Below are positions 34,395-45,749 of a stretch of DNA of 64,000 nt, in pieces. The stretch comes from Pyrenochaeta sp. MPI-SDFR-AT-0127 (taxonomy: Eukaryota; Ascomycota; Dothideomycetes; Pleosporales; Cucurbitariaceae). The notes under the pieces were generated by a model. That model searched no databases. It was not told the origin of the DNA and worked only from the letters and a program-made list of their open reading frames with translations. Every line of letters starts with the position of its first letter. Position 1 is the stretch's first letter. The position numbers were made by a program, and so were the translations under genes. Location of the stretch: NCBI GenBank assembly GCA_020747015.1, contig JAGTJM010000092.1:31763-95762 (forward strand). The letters run 5' to 3'.

Positions 34395-37300
34395 TTACAG
34401 GTACAGGCTTGCACAGTTGCAGATGTCCCTGTTCGAAGAAGTCAGCCATGATCCTTACAGCGGAATACCAGGGCCGCATGTCATATATTGGATTCGGAAT
34501 CGGAACGAAACGTACCGTTTGATCAATTCCTGGCATGTCCCCATTTTCTGGAACAGCGTTGGGTCGCCAATAATCCTAGCCGCATTCTTGACCTCACGGC
34601 ACGTCTCATCCAGTCTTGTGATGACGCGGACGATTGTGCCCTCCATAACATCCGTCAAGTCGGTAATACGATTGAAGGACATTCCGCGAGCCCACTCATA
34701 CACGACCTCGACCATGCCGAAGCGGGGCTTGCTCACAAAGTCGTTTGAGTCGTCAGCAGACAAGATGACCTGGTGTAATGTCTGAATCTGGTTGACCTTC
34801 TCCGAGATCTCGACAATCTTGGCAACACCGCGATCCAAGCTTGCCGTGAGGGTTGGTTCAATATCGGTCTTTTCTTGAAATACGAATGCAGAGAGGAGTG
34901 CGACTATTTCTTCGGGTTCATACTCGGCGAGCACGTTCTCTAAAACGAGCTCGGTAAGGACTAGCTCGTCGGCTGAATGGATCTACGAATACATCAGCAT
35001 GGGCTAGGTGTTGACAAGATGGCAAGCATACCTCGCACGCTACTTTGCCCTTGAGCTCTACGCGAGAACCTTCGTCAATAAAGCCGAGATCCTTGAGTAC
35101 CTGAATTCGTTGTTCATAGTCTGGTAATAGCTGAAGATTCTGGTCCGACATGAGTTGTCGCAGAGCAAGAATATTCTCTTTGATAAGCCATTGATCATGT
35201 TCCATGGAAAGCTATCAAGTTAGCAAAGGTGACTATGGAATGCTAAGGCGACCTACATGTTTCAAGAAGTTAGGGCACTGCAGACATTGCTTGCTGATGG
35301 CATTTTGTCCTTCTTTCTTCCGAGCATCTTCCAACTCACGGAATTTGAGGCTCTTGATACGGCCATAGTCATACTCATCCCAGTCTTCGTAGTTCCACGA
35401 TTGGCAAAGAGGCAGAAACTGGTCTTGGGCCAACTGCAATGTATCTGGTTGGTTATTCTTAGCATGGCATCTTGAGATTGGGACAGAACACATACCTTTC
35501 TTCTTATTGAGGTTTTGGACCGATTCTGGAATGTCGATGATGGTTTTAGTAAAGCACTCAATGTCACTGAGAGGAACAAATGCAGTTTTGAGAATCAGAT
35601 CCTTCGGGCTTTTTGGCAATGTTCGGAAGAACCTTGCAAATGAGCTCAGGTAAGGCAGCAGATCATCAGCTTTGCGATTCTGGTTTTGAGCAATCTCAAG
35701 GACTTTTACGGTGGGTTCATGGCCTTTACTGGTTCCGTCCTGGAGCAGCATACCCACCGTTCGTTTGTTGTCCTAACAGTATTAGCACTTATACCGGGTA
35801 TGCTGCATTCTTGAATACCATACCCTTTTGTACACAATCAGTCTGTTCTTACCAAGAACTCGTCGCCCCACAGGATTGATGAGAAGACTTAAGTGCATCT
35901 CATTTGTTAAGCGTTTGTAATCCTCACATGATTGATGGCAAGCCTCAAGATCAACATCGCAGATCTCGCACGGCTCCCGCTTGATTTTCTCCAGATCAGC
36001 TTCGGACAATTTGACTTGCTTCTGGTGCTCCGGCAGCAAAGCTTGTGTAGCATTTTCACTGAAGCTACGCTTTATCATCTCCTCGATCTTGAGCGCTTCG
36101 ACACGCAGAAGATTTAACATCATGTTATACGTGAGACGAAACTGCGACCTTAATTTAGTCGGCTCGCCCAGCATCATTTGTCTAAGCCTTGCAGCTGGCG
36201 GCGCTTCGTCGGCTCCTGGTGCGCAGATGATGACGGTGCCGACTGTGTCAAGACCTCTGCGACCAGCACGTCCAGCCATCTGCGTATATTCGCCCGGAAG
36301 TAGATCACGGAATTCGCGACCGTCGTGCTTCCGGAAACCAGAAAAGACCACCGTTCTTGTTGGAAGATTGAGACCCATAGCAAAGGTCTCTGTGGCAAAG
36401 AGCACCTTCACAAGCGTTTTCGCAAACAGGATCTCGACGACTTCTTTGACAATAGGCAACATGCCACCGTGATGAACAGCAATCCCTCGACTGAGCAACT
36501 CGCGCAATCGCTTGATCTGAGGAAGCTCGCGATCTTCGCGGCTAAGTCTCGCCAGAGACTTTTCGATCGTCATGTGTATCGCGCTTTTTTCTGCAGCGGT
36601 GCAGTAATCTAGATTCGATAGCGCCTCAGCATTCTCTTCGCAGCGTTTCTTGGAAAAGACAAAGATGCAGGCTGGTAGGAGTTCTTTGTTCCGAAGATAC
36701 TGTATCAGATGCACCCAGATGTTGCGATCCTGTGCGGCGGTGGTTCTGCCCCCTCCCCTCCCCGTTCGCGCAATATTACCACGCCCTCTGTTGGCAGGTG
36801 GGCCCCCTCCGCGAGGTGGACCCCCTCGACCTCCACCTTGCTGACCTCTTCCTCGTTGGTTCTGGCCCCCTCTTGCAGGTGGGCCTCCGCGGCCGCCTCC
36901 GCCTCTGGCCGTTGGTGCTTCTTTGGCTGGCGACGCTTTGACTTTGTCTTTCCCGGAAAGAACATCGTTGGCATCTTTCCAGCCGTTGTCGATAAATTTC
37001 TTATCTGCTGTAACAATCTTATGTATCCCCTTCCCGGCCCAGAGGTAATGCTCGAGGGGGATAGGACGCTTAGGGGTGGAGATGACATAGATGTCTTTTT
37101 TCTTTGTCCTTCCCACCCACGAAGCAAATTCGTAAGTATTGGGAACGGTCGCCGAAAGTAGAATAAGGGTAACATGCTCCGGCAGCATAATTATGACCTC
37201 TTCCCACACGACTCCACGCTCAAGATCATTGACATAATGCACTTCATCAAAGATGACGAATTCAACATCCCTGATCAAATCTGCACCGCGATACAGCATA

Positions 37301-38535
37301 CTACGAAGAATCTCAGTAGTCATGATTAGACAGCTAGCCTCAGGTCGAATCTGAACATCTCCGGTGAGAATACCAACGTCATCGAATGTCAAACGAAAGT
37401 CGCGGAACTTTTGATTACTGAGAGCTTTTATAGGACTGGTGTAGATGGCCTTTGTCATGTGTTTGGCAGCAAGTGCAATAGCATACTCTGCCACTACCGT
37501 CTTGCCTGCAGACGTATGCGCCGCTACAAACACCGAGTCGCCATGTTCAAGATGATACACGGCCTCCTTTTGGAAAGTGTCGAGTTCAAAGGGATACTCT
37601 CGCGCCATTTCGGGAACAAGTTCGCGAAAGTTTGTAATGTCGCGATTGATGTCGACCATGTGAGCCCACTCTCGTCCTCCCTTCCTACTAGCAGCCATTG
37701 CAAGCGGTCCATGGGGAGCGAGAGCAGGAAACTCGACCGGCAGAAGGGCATCGATCTCCTCTTCTCCAGAAGTTGGGCCTTGTTCCTCAGCGATGTCGGT
37801 TGCATTCGCATCTATGCCGTTGGTCGGCTCCTCTTCATCGGCCTCAGCATCCGGAGAAGATGGGGACGCCTCTCCTAGAGCATCTTCAACCTCCTTTACT
37901 GTCTTGGCGTCCGAGGTCGTTTTCTTTTGGAAATCTAATCCCCGGGTGAATCCTGGGGGTATCTCAAGGAGGCCGCCCTCCGCACTGAAGTTGATGACCC
38001 TATCGAGACCCCTGCTCTTCTTTCCATTGGCATTTTCTTGCTGCAGAATGGCCTCATCTTCGACTGCAGCTATTGCCTCCACGCCATCAAGCCCGCCTGG
38101 TGCGAAAGGGAAAAAACCGGCTGCACCACGAACAAATTCAGCCCTGTTAGCGGGCTTCCTGAGTAACGAGGTTGAATTCTTGGCGGTTGCTGAGTTTGCT
38201 GGCACAGTAACCTCTTTATATCCTGTAACACGACCTTCTAGTCCTTCGCGAGTAAATCGAATGATTGTGCGTGTCTGGGTAGGGGCGATCTGAAACAGGC
38301 TTTGATAGTTGGTTGGGGCATCCCACCGCTGCTGCAACTGATTCAACCACTGCGTATTGAATGACCGTGAAGGCTGGAGGAATTCATGCTCTAATTCCTT
38401 CTTGACGTTTTCTTTGGTCTTTCGTTGTCGCTTTGGCGGTCGCTGTTCGCCAGCTATTGAATCTATCCAGCCGGCCTCATCGAGAGTGCTAATGCTCAGC
38501 CGCAGCTTCTCGAGCTCTCCGGACAGTGCCTCCAT
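34395..38535 (-). CDS. SKI2: Ski2 exosome-associated RNA helicase
   Basis: Six exons: 38535-35824, 35772-35496, 35444-35257, 35211-35032, 34982-34516 and 34428-34395, giving 1285 residues, close to yeast Ski2. Helicase motifs are all present: AHTSAGKT (Lys345), DEVH at 430-433, LLSATVPN, GLNLPTRT, and QMAGRAGRRG at about 751-760. Residues of about 537-604 form an RGG/Gly-Pro-rich insertion not needed for the helicase fold. The C-terminal DSHCT domain ends in CQELIKRDICNCASLYL, completed by a last exon of 34 bases. Ski2 unwinds RNA for the cytoplasmic exosome in the Ski complex with Ski3 and Ski8, acting in 3'-5' decay and non-stop decay. The start at 38535 (MEALSGELEKLRLS) is the first ATG in frame; the frame stays open upstream without an ATG, so an extra 5' exon is possible. 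Confidence 0.94.
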
Positions 38536-38881
38536 CTCTGTGAAGGGTGAGCAAAGTTCACAAGCAAGGTTTTGTGATGTTGGTGGCACAAATGAGGAAA
38601 TGAATGACGTTGTTTGTTTCGCCAAGCCATTTTTCGCCAAAGAGAAAGGTCCCTGCGAAAGGTGCGCGGGGCAAATGGCCCCGCATAATCATTGCATATC
38701 CTACAGTGGCTTGATTGCCATATTTGCCCGCATCTTCACCTCTGCATGAAACATGCCTTAAAAGATGAGGATCCTCCGATTATCCCAATGTTGCCTGAAC
38801 GCCACGCTATCCCAAATCACAACGATGTCTTCACAATTCATAACCCCCCAAAGTATGTAAAACATTGGGCTCATTTTTTTT
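38536..38881. other. Short intergenic region between SKI2 and CSM3
   Basis: This 346-base stretch carries the SKI2 promoter and leader and the CSM3 3' end. No gene is seen. Confidence 0.5.
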
Positions 38882-39719
38882 TCACCACATATCGTCCATA
38901 TCCGCCATAGCTTCCATCTCATCTGCGAAAGGATCGTCGACCGCTGCTGGCCGTGAAGGTAGGGGTCTTGGTAGCGCAGCGTTTGAATCTGCACTCTCCG
39001 CCAACAATGCATCCAATTCGTCATCATCCGGGTTATCGCCAGCTGTGTCTTCCGTGTCCTTGCGTGGTTGTAGAAGTGGCTCATGTCCGTCGCGCTCAAC
39101 CCCTGGCGCTATGCTAGCATCATCCTTCTCGATACCATCCATAACCTCAGCATCTTCTTGCGCTACAGTCATGTCAGGTATGATCTCATCAACCTCCTCG
39201 TCGTCCTGCTCTCTAGTTCGCCTTGGCTTCCCTTCGTCTATCCAGTCTTTCCGCATTATTTGCATTCGCTTTGTGTGGCCAACCTTCTCGATGATTGTGA
39301 GGGCATCGGCAAATTTTGCGCGGGGGTAGAGGTCGTCGAGCCATAATTGGTACATGTTCAGCATACGTGCGATATCACCATACTGCGAAAGTGTCAGCGC
39401 TAGATTTGGATAGTAGATAAGAATGCTTTACCTCATGACCCTTCCCTTTAAACCGCAGACGCTCTTTGGAGATCTTCCGCAATCTTGGAATGCCTGGATC
39501 TGACAGTAGTCTTTCGTCATTGAGCTTGGGTATTGGCGTGCGCTTTTTGGTGATAACGATTTCTTCGTCGATGCCCAATGCACCGGTAGTGTCACTTTTC
39601 CTGTTGGAGGAGAATTCATCGGATTTGGGAATATCTCGGCCTTCTACGATGCCATTGAGTATGTCGTCGAGCTCGTCATCCCCAGGGGCGTCGTGCGTTT
39701 GAGGACTTGTAGGAGCCAT
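38882..39719 (-). CDS. CSM3: Replication fork protection subunit Csm3/Swi3
   Basis: Two exons: 39719-39432 and 39382-38882, giving 262 residues. The Swi3 domain spans about residues 71-146 (LLSDPGIPRLRK; then YGDIARMLNMYQLWLDDLYP and HTKRMQIMRKDWIDE), interrupted by the single 49-base intron after Glu96. The N-terminus is acidic (GDDELDDILNGI). The C-terminal half is a disordered acidic tail with DDDELDALLAESAD and a final DDMW. Csm3 pairs with Tof1 (Timeless) to stabilise stalled forks and support the S-phase checkpoint in the nucleus. A consensus MCB site lies 120 bases upstream, fitting G1/S expression. The gene is divergent from THO subunit 1. Confidence 0.92.
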
Positions 39720-40146
39720 AACAAAGGTTGTCAGCGGAGATCTGGTGGTCGATATAGTTTTGGAAGGAATGCTTGACCAGCAGGCACATCAGACAAGCGA
39801 TTCTTCGATAGTCGTAACGGAAAGGCGCGACGCGAATGACGCGTCGAGCCACAGCGCACAAGGAACACGCTAGGGCCGCCACGTGCTTGGCGTGGCGCTA
39901 CTTTAATCGAGCAACAAGGGTCGAGAGCCAATATCAAATTCCACCATTTCACACATGCATCGTCGCTCAGACAGTAACAGGATCTCCAGCGAAAGGAAGT
40001 TCCTCTAATTGCACTGAAGTCGTTGCAGCTTGACAGAAGGAGCTGCACTGTCCGCCAACTGGCCAGCCCCCGGGTGAGAGCACATCCTCACTACCGCAAC
40101 ACCCTATTCGTGATCGAAGCTCCTGCGTCCTTCGCATCTTCACTCA
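39720..40146. promoter_or_regulatory. Shared divergent promoter of CSM3 and THO subunit 1
   Basis: These 427 bases separate the two start codons. They contain ACGCGT at 39839-39844, GGCGCGACGCG just before it, and an E-box CACGTG at 39880-39885. No other gene fits here, so both promoters must overlap or adjoin. Confidence 0.6.
39839..39844. promoter_or_regulatory. MCB (ACGCGT) element candidate upstream of CSM3
   Basis: ACGCGT is the MluI cell-cycle box bound by MBF in yeasts. It lies 120 bases upstream of the CSM3 ATG and next to a GGCGCG run resembling E2F-type sites. CSM3 works in S phase, which makes the site plausible. It is a six-base match and could occur by chance. Confidence 0.45.
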
Positions 40147-42346
40147 ATGGCGGTGCCTGATGTGCTTTTCGCAAGTGCGGTCGCGCCGAGGCTGGACTAC
40201 CTGTTGCGGCGTGCATGTGATGTCAAGCAGAGCACATCAATTGATCCTCCGCTACAGGTGTCGGAGCTTGTACCCGAGAGCGAGTCTCTCTTGGGTGATA
40301 TAGAGGGCGAGAAGGAGGTGCGCACACTTGCGATCGAAAGCGCAGCAAAGCGCGTGTTCTACGCCAATCTTGTCAGTTCATCTCGTCATTCCACAGGCCT
40401 TCCACTTACATAGCTAGGGATCAACTCGGATTGAGGAGCCTGCCTTTGTAACGGTCTGGAATCTGCTCGATATCTTGCAGTACTGTGGTGACCGCGGTAT
40501 GCATCCCAATTAGCTACATGTCACACTAAGCTGACTCTGCTAGACCTCTGCTCTCCACAGTTGGTATTGCTTCTTGTCGAAGAACTGCTTGATAGCCAGT
40601 CCATTGCAGGGTGTCGAACGGTGTTCAACTTTCTCGAGTCAAGGAGAGAAGCGATCGTTGCAGTGCGTAGAACCAAAGCCCGCCCGATCTTTCCTGACGG
40701 TGTTCCAGATCAACTCCAAGAACAAGGACCTTGTCATCCTACGACTATGCAACGAGCTGCTTCGCCGACTATCCCGTGCGGAAGACCCAGTGTTCTGTGG
40801 ACGGGTCTACATTTTCATGTTCCAAAGCTTTCCGTTAGGAGATAAGAGCTCCGTGAATCTTCGTGGCAACTTCCACGTCGAGAATGTGACGACATTTGAA
40901 GAGTTCTTGAAGGACTCGAGCGAGAATGAGGATGCAATGCTAATCGACAACGCTAGTTCTATACCTACAGTCAAAGAAGATGCAAAATTAGACGAAAGAC
41001 CGTCCAATCTTGAAGAGACGGACAAAAGTAACGATGGGAAACCAACCACTCTCGATATTGAAGCTCTTTACCCTGTTTTCTGGTCACTGCAGCACTCATT
41101 TTCAGATCCGCCACGACTCTTCGAGGAAGACCATTTCAAGCAGTTTCAGAGAAGTTTAGAGGCGACGCTCGCGAAGTTCAAAGAAGTACCCAAAGTCTTA
41201 CAAGCCGGAGACTCTGAGCGCAAGAAGGGACAGAAACCACGTATGGACGACAGTTATGATGCGTTCGCGAACACATTCAATCCAAAGTACCTCACAAGCC
41301 GCGATCTGTTCAAGCTCGAAGTATGCAAGCTTTGCCACTATTATTTGGGCGCTATGACTGATAATTTCTAGTTGAGCGATCTCGCCTTCCAACGCCATAT
41401 CCTTGTTCAAGCACTGATACTCATCGACTTTCTGCTGACGCTAACGGAGAAGTCAAAGAGCAAGGCATTCTATCAAAATGCACAGAAGGCGATGCAGTAT
41501 AATTTCACACTTCGCGAGGACGATGTAAGTCTCCCCTCCTTACTCACACTTGCCCGGCTATGCCCCCCAAGCCTGCTTCAGCGGCCACGATCATCAGTCT
41601 CTCGGCTGACCACAAAGCACAGACCGAGTGGGCATTGGGCATCAAAAACGCTATCGCAAATTACCTGCAGGAAGGCCCAGATGGCAAATTCTACTACCGA
41701 ATGGTGGATACGGTACTCTCCCGTGACAAAAACTGGGTCAGATGGAAAATGGAAAACTGCCAACCATTCACTCGCGATAGAGTCCCCACAGGAAGCTACC
41801 TTCAGGCCAAATCTGGGGCACAAAAAGCTGTCGTGAATAAGAAAGCCTCTAGACCTCCTAGTGTTCCCCATACCTTGGACTTTCTGTACAATAACGAGGC
41901 AGAAAAGGGGCTCTCTCAGCTAAGACAGCGTGATCGGTATGTCTTCCTTTCGCCCGACTGACAACCTGTTCCAGCCTCTTACTCCAACCAGGTTCAATGT
42001 ACCAAACGCAGAGTCATATGCAAGCAAAGTCCGAATGACTGATTTGGACTTGGATATGGCTGATACGGAAGAGGAAAAGCGGCAAGTAGGGGAGAAGAAA
42101 TCGAACTACGTCTGGAGAGGCCTTCGCCTGGCTTCCAAGAAGCAGCTAAGCTCCTTCGATAGGATCGAACATGGCAGAGGTCTGGAGGCTCTTCAGCCGG
42201 TTACCTCTTCCATTGAGGCGACAGGCGATGACACTGCACCCACAAGCTCGGATGACAGGGTTTCAGTTCCGCAAAACGAGCATGAGAGTGTCGAGGAGCA
42301 GCGGGCCGACCAACAAAGTCAAGTGACTGTGGACACCGCGGCGTAG
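40147..42346 (+). CDS. THOC1: THO complex subunit 1 (Hpr1/Thoc1)
   Basis: Seven exons: 40147-40371, 40418-40496, 40544-40662, 40709-41320, 41372-41524, 41623-41936 and 41992-42346. The joined frame gives 618 residues. The efThoc1 domain fills most of the protein; recognisable pieces are CNELLRRLSRAED, GRVYIFMFQSFPLGD, SVNLRGNFHVENVTTFE, FYYRMVDTVLSRDKNWVRWK and the acidic DLDLDMADTEEEKR region before a helical SNYVWRGLRLAS. The C-terminal 70 residues are polar and disordered. THO couples transcription elongation with mRNP assembly and export and limits R-loops in the nucleus. Exon 2 was placed by choosing the CTAG acceptor at 40417 and exon 3 by the CTAG acceptor at 40543, the only choices that keep the frame. 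The exact ends of exons 6 and 7 rest on frame and branch-point fit. Confidence 0.88.
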
Positions 42347-45300
42347 TAGGTACAGGGGCAACTGGCGCCTGGACGAGATAGGTATGAATTGTCGAGGACA
42401 TGGAGCAGCCCATAAGCCTTTCCTCTTACGATGATGTGCAGTATGGGGAGGGTGGTGGCGTTTTGCCGCTGAATGTCTCTATGCACGCGAAGAGAGCATG
42501 GGGTACATTCTCCCCGAGCAATTCTGAGCGTATCGATAGATCGAGGCCCATTCACACTGGGAGCGAGTATACACCCAGCCGCCAACGGCGCCGCGCAACA
42601 TGCAACGCCACGATGCGCGGCAAGGAAAGCTGGGTGCGGCGCACGTAGGGGTGGTGGAGATGAAGGGCCTCGAGTTAATGAATAGCAACTTGAACCACGC
42701 GTGGGAACCGGATGATCGCCTTGCCCGGCACGCATTTCTGATGTAACAGCAACAACCGAGAATTTCTGGTTGTGGTCCCTGGCTAGCATGACAATATTTT
42801 CCTGGCTCCCCAGAAATGAGCTGGACGAGATGAATGCCGTCTGTGTGCCGGGGTTGGGAGCAGACGGGCGACGGGGCCGTGTGCACCTACTTGACCGAAG
42901 TTCAGGCTCATTCAGATTGTGTTGTCAGCAATCGATCCACGTATGTGGGCGATGCTGCAGCCTTCCGGAAATTTCAAATGAAGGGGACCTTGTACAACCT
43001 GTCACAACCGCTCGCCGCTCCCCAAAAGCTTCTCTGCCGTGACAGACATGTGGTGGGACTGTCTCCCGGCTCCCAGCCAAGCTGCGAACCACGGCAAGGC
43101 GGCAGGGCCAGACTGTTTCCAAATGCTGTCGATGGGAGCAATGTTCAATGCAACGGCATCGATGGTGGGCCACGCATGATATTAGAGGCAGCATGTTCTG
43201 CCGACGTGGACACGGTACCCATGCGCCCATCAAACCCAGCCACCAAGTGGCCGAGAGCGACAGCCCACGGCGGTTTCGCTCTCGCTTGATCCTGTCATTT
43301 CACTGCCCGCACACATCGGTCCAACCAGACGGTCTTGGCGGTGTTTTGAAAATCGAACGCGAGGCCGCCCACGGCATAGTTTTCTGGAGATTGCATAGAC
43401 GAGAGATTGTGTGTTTTGCTCGGTGCGAAACGACAACCCAAACACTGGTGGTTACCCAGGTGCTTCACAGAGGCATAAGACGGCCAACACCTCGCCCAGG
43501 CAATGCGTCCGCCCGAGCCGCAACTCTGTGTGCACGCTGGTCGCTCGGCTGCCACTCTTCGCGCCTAACCAGAGGGCGCGCTGCAGCATCGGCTGGACAC
43601 TCGTCTTGTTCTGGCACGGGCAAGAACCTTTTCATGGGTAGTGGGGCTGGCGATCGCCGCGGAACGGCCTTACGGCGATGTGTATGTAAGCATGGGTGGC
43701 TTGCGCATCGCCGCTTTCCCTGCAGACCTTGTGTAGCAGCCTCATGGCATCGAGTGCTCGCTGGAGCAGAGTTTCAAGGCGCGTGTCGCTGTAGGGTTAA
43801 TTTTCCCAGGGCACGCCGTGTCGATGGCGCCGCTGTCATTGTGTTCCGACTGCCTCCGGCGTTCCAGAGCGCGTGCATCACGCTCAGCCAGGCTTCGAGA
43901 AAACAGCGCCTTTCAGCATTTTCCCGGCGCGGGCCGAGCTTTTGGCCGTTAGATCGCTGTCGTCCAAGCTAGATCTGGGGCGCGTTCATGGCCAGCGCAG
44001 CTCATTGGAGGCGCCATCGTCGCTAGGCGCTCACCACAGCTTGCTTCACAGCCTACTTGTTCACATGGGCGGCAGCAGCACAAATCCAGCTAGCCGCGGA
44101 GTGGTTTGCTCGCCGTTGCTGAACAGAGCATGGCCGAGGGCTTTCCAAGGCTCGATGTTCATGCATCGCTGCGGGTGCCATGGGCGGCTCAAAAGGACTG
44201 GCAAGGCTGGTGCAGCGCGTTCCTGACGCAATTTGCGGACCACAGCCGTTATGAGACACCTGCCAGAAAACGCACCCAGAAGCCACCGGCCGTACGCTAA
44301 TACGCACGCTCGCACGGATCCGAGACGACATCATCAGTGAATGCCGTGGTTCACGACAGGCGTAGCATGGAGCACACGCGGTTGGCGACACAAAGTCACA
44401 AAGTCCGTCCGACACACCACCACACCATCTCGTCCGCCCAAAGGGCTAAAGCAGCATTGACGGCGACACCCCGCAACAAGCCGTGCAAGCGTTGCCGAGC
44501 CCTGTATGATCCCTGTCCCCTTTTGCTGCGGGTTCCTTGAGCTCCCGTTGTGCTATGGCCATGCATCAAGCCAATAATGGCGCCCCCATCGTCTCGACAT
44601 CGATTGCTTGACGCCACGGATCAGGCCTTGCTTGTCGGCGGTTTTCTCCACGGGGCCCTGGTCGATGCAAGCATCCTGCAGCCCTCCATGTTCACGCACT
44701 GGTCCCTTCTTCGAAAAGAGGGTACCCCGGTACGCAGCACACCTGATCCAGAGCTCTTCGATTCGCCCGCTCCCGCTCCGTCTCCCCTTCACAGAAGGAC
44801 CACGTCCCGAGCTACCGTATCCCTGTGTCTTGAGTTTTTGGGGGCCTGCTAGCCCTCCAAGTCAGTCACGCTTCTCGTTGTGTAACAAGCTGCTTCCAGA
44901 TCCTCGAAGGATATCATGTTTCCCTAAGAGGGACCACAGTCCATGCGTACTTGACCCCAGCCTTCGCTCTTCTCTTAACCTCGATTTATCCGGATCGTCG
45001 ACAGTAAAGTGCCGTCAAGCCTTTCGGTCTGAATGATCTGTTCCCCTCCCTGCCGCTATCGCTGATATAGCCTCGACTGTTCCTGACCCTCCTTACAAAG
45101 AGGTTCCCCATCGTCGACCACGGGTTGCCGCTTTCCACTCCTCAATAGCAAGTCGGCCGCTTATCATCTCACCTCGGTCAAGCGTCAAGCAACCCTCGAC
45201 AAACGTCAATCTTTATTTGGTTCAGAGTATCACCTCCCCACTGGCTTCTATTTCGAGCTCGACGTTGCACCAAATTCCGCGCCCCAATCCTGTCGTAGGT

Positions 45301-45749
45301 GCGACATCACCCATTCAGCCTAGGTCCTGCATATCAGCGGTTCCAAACCTCTCGACACAACGACCCCAAGCTGTCTGTTTCTGACAAACCTGCGACCTTA
45401 ACGCAGAGAATAGTCTATATTCTGGGCCCGACAATAAAGCATCACGGCCACCTTCACCTTTTCTTGCTGATCACCCGCATCCAACCCCGCACCGGGTTTG
45501 GAATTCGATCAGGACTGTTTGCAACGAAGCTTCACCAGGCCCTTGCTACGTGCAATCGACTCGCGGGTCAAGGCTTTCTTAGTAAGATCCTCCCAACTGT
45601 GGCGACTCTTTCGGTGAAGCCAACGCAACGAGGTAAGCACCACCCCGTCGCATTGTGCGTTTCTTGCTGACTGTGATGTCTGGTAGAAGCCGAGACAGCC
45701 ACACTGCCAACTCAATCTCAATTTCACAATACCCTTTCACGAAGTGCCA
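42347..45749. other. 3.4 kb gene-poor region upstream of the homeobox gene
   Basis: No gene is supported. The longest frame, 43148-43972 on the + strand, codes for a Cys/Arg/Ser/His-rich protein with no domain and is probably chance in GC-rich DNA. The last ~700 bases look like a long pyrimidine-rich leader, including a leader intron at 45633-45686. Such long upstream regions are typical of developmental regulators, and the region probably carries homeobox-gene control elements. Confidence 0.5.
45633..45686 (+). other. 5'-leader intron of the homeobox gene
   Basis: The 54-base stretch has donor GTAAGC, a GCTGAC branch point and acceptor GGTAG, all at normal fungal spacing. It lies 63 bases before the ATG at 45750. 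No upstream ATG in frame is joined by removing it (the upstream exon frame meets a TGA), so it is a leader intron, not coding. Confidence 0.55.
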
